Position numbers and translations under genes: made by a program. The notes beneath the pieces are model-generated. The model ran no database searches and was not told where the DNA came from. It was given only the letters and a program-made list of their open reading frames with translations. Below, piece after piece: positions 62,510 through 64,000 of a stretch of 64,000 nucleotides of DNA; position 1 is the stretch's first letter, and the number at the start of each line of letters is the position of its first letter. This DNA is from Ideonella alba (GTDB lineage: Bacteria > Pseudomonadota > Gammaproteobacteria > Burkholderiales > Burkholderiaceae_C). The stretch is from positions 185,770-249,769 of the forward strand of contig NZ_JAGQDF010000008.1 of assembly GCF_018069875.1 (NCBI RefSeq). Direction: 5' to 3'.

Positions 62510-63223
62510 ATGGCAGCAACTCTGCTCAAGGTCCGCGGTCTCAAGGTCGCCTATGGCGGCATCCAGGCCGTCAAGGGCATCGACTTCGAAGTGCACGAGG
62601 GCGAACTGGTCAGCCTGATCGGCGCCAACGGCGCCGGCAAGACCACCACGCTCAAGGCCGTGACCGGCCTGCAGCCTGTGGCGATGGGCGACATCGAATA
62701 CCTCGGCAAGCCGATCAAGGGCCAGGGCGCCTGGGACCTGGCGCGCCAGGGCCTGGTGATGATCCCCGAGGGCCGCGGCACCTTCACCCGCATGACCATC
62801 GTCGAGAACCTGCAGATGGGCGCGTACAACCGCGACGACGACGAGATCGATGCCGACATCGAGAAGGTCTTCGGCATCTTCCCCCGCCTGAAGGAGCGCG
62901 CCGAACAGCTGGCCGGCACGATGAGCGGCGGTGAACAGCAGATGCTGGCCATGGGCCGCGCGCTGATGGCCCGCCCCAAGGTGCTGCTGCTCGACGAGCC
63001 CAGCATGGGCCTGTCGCCCATCATGGTGGACAAGATCTTCGAGGTGGTCGAGACCATCCACAAGCAGGGCGTGACCATGCTGCTGGTGGAGCAGAACGCC
63101 AGCCGCGCGCTGAGCCTGGCCGACCGCGGCTATGTGATGGATTCGGGCCTGGTCACGATGAGTGGCGAGGCCAAGGCCCTGCTGCACGACCCGCGCGTGC
63201 GCGAGGCCTATCTGGGCGAGTAA
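62510..63223 (+). CDS. livF: ABC transporter ATP-binding protein LivF
   Basis: A 237-aa ATPase. Walker A GANGAGKTTTLK, signature MSGGEQQMLAMGRALMARPK, Walker B LLLDEPSMGLSPIMVD and the H region LLVEQNASRALSLADRGYV are intact. VMIPEGRGTFTRMTIVENLQ is typical of LivF. ATG 62510 begins MAATLLKVRGL with an AGCAGGAGC leader; an earlier ATG in this frame lies within livG. It is followed by a 154-base gap with hairpins before livK. Confidence 0.95.
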   Translation: MAATLLKVRGLKVAYGGIQAVKGIDFEVHEGELVSLIGANGAGKTTTLKAVTGLQPVAMGDIEYLGKPIKGQGAWDLARQGLVMIPEGRGTFTRMTIVENLQMGAYNRDDDEIDADIEKVFGIFPRLKERAEQLAGTMSGGEQQMLAMGRALMARPKVLLLDEPSMGLSPIMVDKIFEVVETIHKQGVTMLLVEQNASRALSLADRGYVMDSGLVTMSGEAKALLHDPRVREAYLGE

Positions 63224-63235
63224 GCATTTGGCTTG

Positions 63236-63250
63236 AGCGGGTTTCCCGCT
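63236..63250 (+). other. Hairpin AGCGGG-TTT-CCCGCT after livF
   Basis: A perfect six-base stem 12 bases downstream of the livF stop. It has no U-tract after it, so it is not a strong intrinsic terminator. Partial attenuation or 3'-end protection are possible. Confidence 0.45.
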
Positions 63251-63294
63251 GCCAGTCCTGGGGTGAGCCGCCCGCGCACCCCGGTCCGGCGGTC

Positions 63295-63328
63295 CGCTGC
63301 GGTGTGGGGCGTGCCCTGCACCGCAGCG
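63295..63328 (+). other. Strong hairpin between livF and livK
   Basis: CGCTGCGGTG (63295-63304) pairs perfectly with CACCGCAGCG (63319-63328) around a 14-base loop. It ends 49 bases upstream of the livK ATG. Such a structure may protect a processed livK message, allowing more binding protein than permease, as in other binding-protein operons. Confidence 0.5.
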
Positions 63329-63377
63329 AGCCAGCCGGCGCAGGGCAGGTGGCTTCCTATGCAGGAGTAGACAGCTG

Positions 63378-64000
63378 ATGAAGTCGCAATGGAAGCTGAG
63401 CGCTGGTGCGCTGCTGATGGTTTCGGTGGGCGTGGCCTTCGCCCAGGACATGGTCGTCAAGATCGGCCACGTCGGCCCGACCAGCGGCGCCATCGCCCAC
63501 CTGGGCAAGGACAACGAGAACGGCGCGCGCATGGCGATCGACGAGCTCAATGCCAAGGGCGTGATGATCGGCGGCAAGAAGGCCAAGTTCGAGCTGCTGG
63601 CTGAAGACGACGCGGGCGATCCCAAGCAAGGCACCGCCGCTGCCCAGAAGCTGGTCGACAGCAAGGTCAACGGCGTGGTGGGCCACCTGAACTCGGGCAC
63701 CTCGATCCCCGCCTCCAAGGTCTACTCCGACGCCGGCATTCCGCAGATCAGCCCGTCGGCCACCAACCCCAAGTTCACCCGCCAGGGCTACAAGACCACC
63801 TTCCGCGTGGTGGCCGATGACGTGCACCTGGGTGGCACGCTGGGCCGTTATGCCGTTGAGCAGCTCAAGGGCAAGGTCATTGCCGTGATCGACGACCGCA
63901 CCGCCTACGGCCAGGGCGTGGCTGACGAGTTCGAGAAGGGTGTCAAGGGCAAGGGCGGTGCCATCGCCAAGCGCGAGTTCACCAACGACAAGGCGACCGA
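63378..64000 (+). CDS. livK: Branched-chain amino acid-type ABC transporter binding protein LivK, 3' part missing
   Basis: A periplasmic receptor of the type 1 (Leu/Ile/Val) family; 207 residues are seen and the gene runs off the window. The signal peptide is MKSQWKLSAGALLMVSVGVA...A. The core shows IGHVGPTSGAIAHLGKDNEN, GHLNSGTSIPASKVYSDAG and SPSATNPKFTRQGYKTTFRV, the conserved ligand-loop and hinge segments. A GCAGGAG ribosome site precedes the ATG. The closing livHMGF-K order, with the receptor last, differs from the more common livK-first order. Confidence 0.93.
   Translation, partial: MKSQWKLSAGALLMVSVGVAFAQDMVVKIGHVGPTSGAIAHLGKDNENGARMAIDELNAKGVMIGGKKAKFELLAEDDAGDPKQGTAAAQKLVDSKVNGVVGHLNSGTSIPASKVYSDAGIPQISPSATNPKFTRQGYKTTFRVVADDVHLGGTLGRYAVEQLKGKVIAVIDDRTAYGQGVADEFEKGVKGKGGAIAKREFTNDKAT

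Overview
The window is about 70% GC, gene-dense, and carries some sixty protein-coding genes with the extreme third-position GC of a betaproteobacterium. Gene content points to Burkholderiales, most likely the Rubrivivax/Leptothrix/Ideonella/Roseateles neighbourhood: rnb-tonB-aroE-mtgA order, several TRAP/TAXI receptors, a complete liu (leucine/isovalerate) operon, a fused indolepyruvate:ferredoxin oxidoreductase, and a dctBD pair beside a livHMGFK cluster. This placement is inference from content; no rRNA or tRNA gene is present to confirm it. No CRISPR array, prophage or intact insertion sequence was seen.

Layout. 1-5048 (minus strand): housekeeping run rnb > tonB > aroE > mtgA > conserved protein of unknown function. 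5074-11693: a catabolic cluster with a TRAP transporter that has two tandem receptor genes (dctP2, dctP1), dctQ, dctM and a distal marR on the minus strand. Divergent to it are an FAD aromatic-hydroxylase-type monooxygenase and a 62-aa DUF2783 protein. Three GTTG...CAAC inverted repeats lie in the divergent promoter region. 11694-15126: orphan PAS histidine kinase with a perfect FNR/ANR-type box upstream, arylamine N-acetyltransferase, Ca2+/H+ antiporter. 15134-23298: TetR regulator divergent from liuABC-DUF4126-liuDE, which takes isovaleryl-CoA to acetoacetate and acetyl-CoA; several palindromes sit between tetR and liuA.

23317-34171: mixed region with a small secreted protein, an amino-acid-type periplasmic receptor, a DnaQ-like exonuclease, an MFS protein, a MITE-like element of about 160 bp, two glutathione-transferase genes, a 660-bp stretch without genes, an orphan TAXI receptor, a CsgG/HfaB-like lipoprotein, a GGDEF-EAL protein and a DJ-1/PfpI protein. 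34179-40870: indolepyruvate:ferredoxin oxidoreductase (1199 aa), a CPA2-type antiporter, a YbdK carboxylate-amine ligase and an Lrp/AsnC regulator. 40901-42789: small envelope genes and an acyltransferase. 42857-47779: an arsenic island, arsR1-arsC-acr3-arsD-arsA converging on arsI-arsR2, each half with its own palindromic operator.

47922-56194: CoA-transferase, secreted protein, MscS channel, 2-keto-4-pentenoate hydratase family protein, ClC antiporter, second MarR, DTW-domain tRNA modification enzyme, DUF2242 lipoprotein. 56231-64000: dctD/dctB two-component pair on the minus strand, divergent from livHMGF-livK on the plus strand. Between them lie two DctD-like inverted repeats and a near-consensus sigma-54 promoter, so the two-component system probably drives this branched-chain-type ABC transporter. 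livK runs off the window end.
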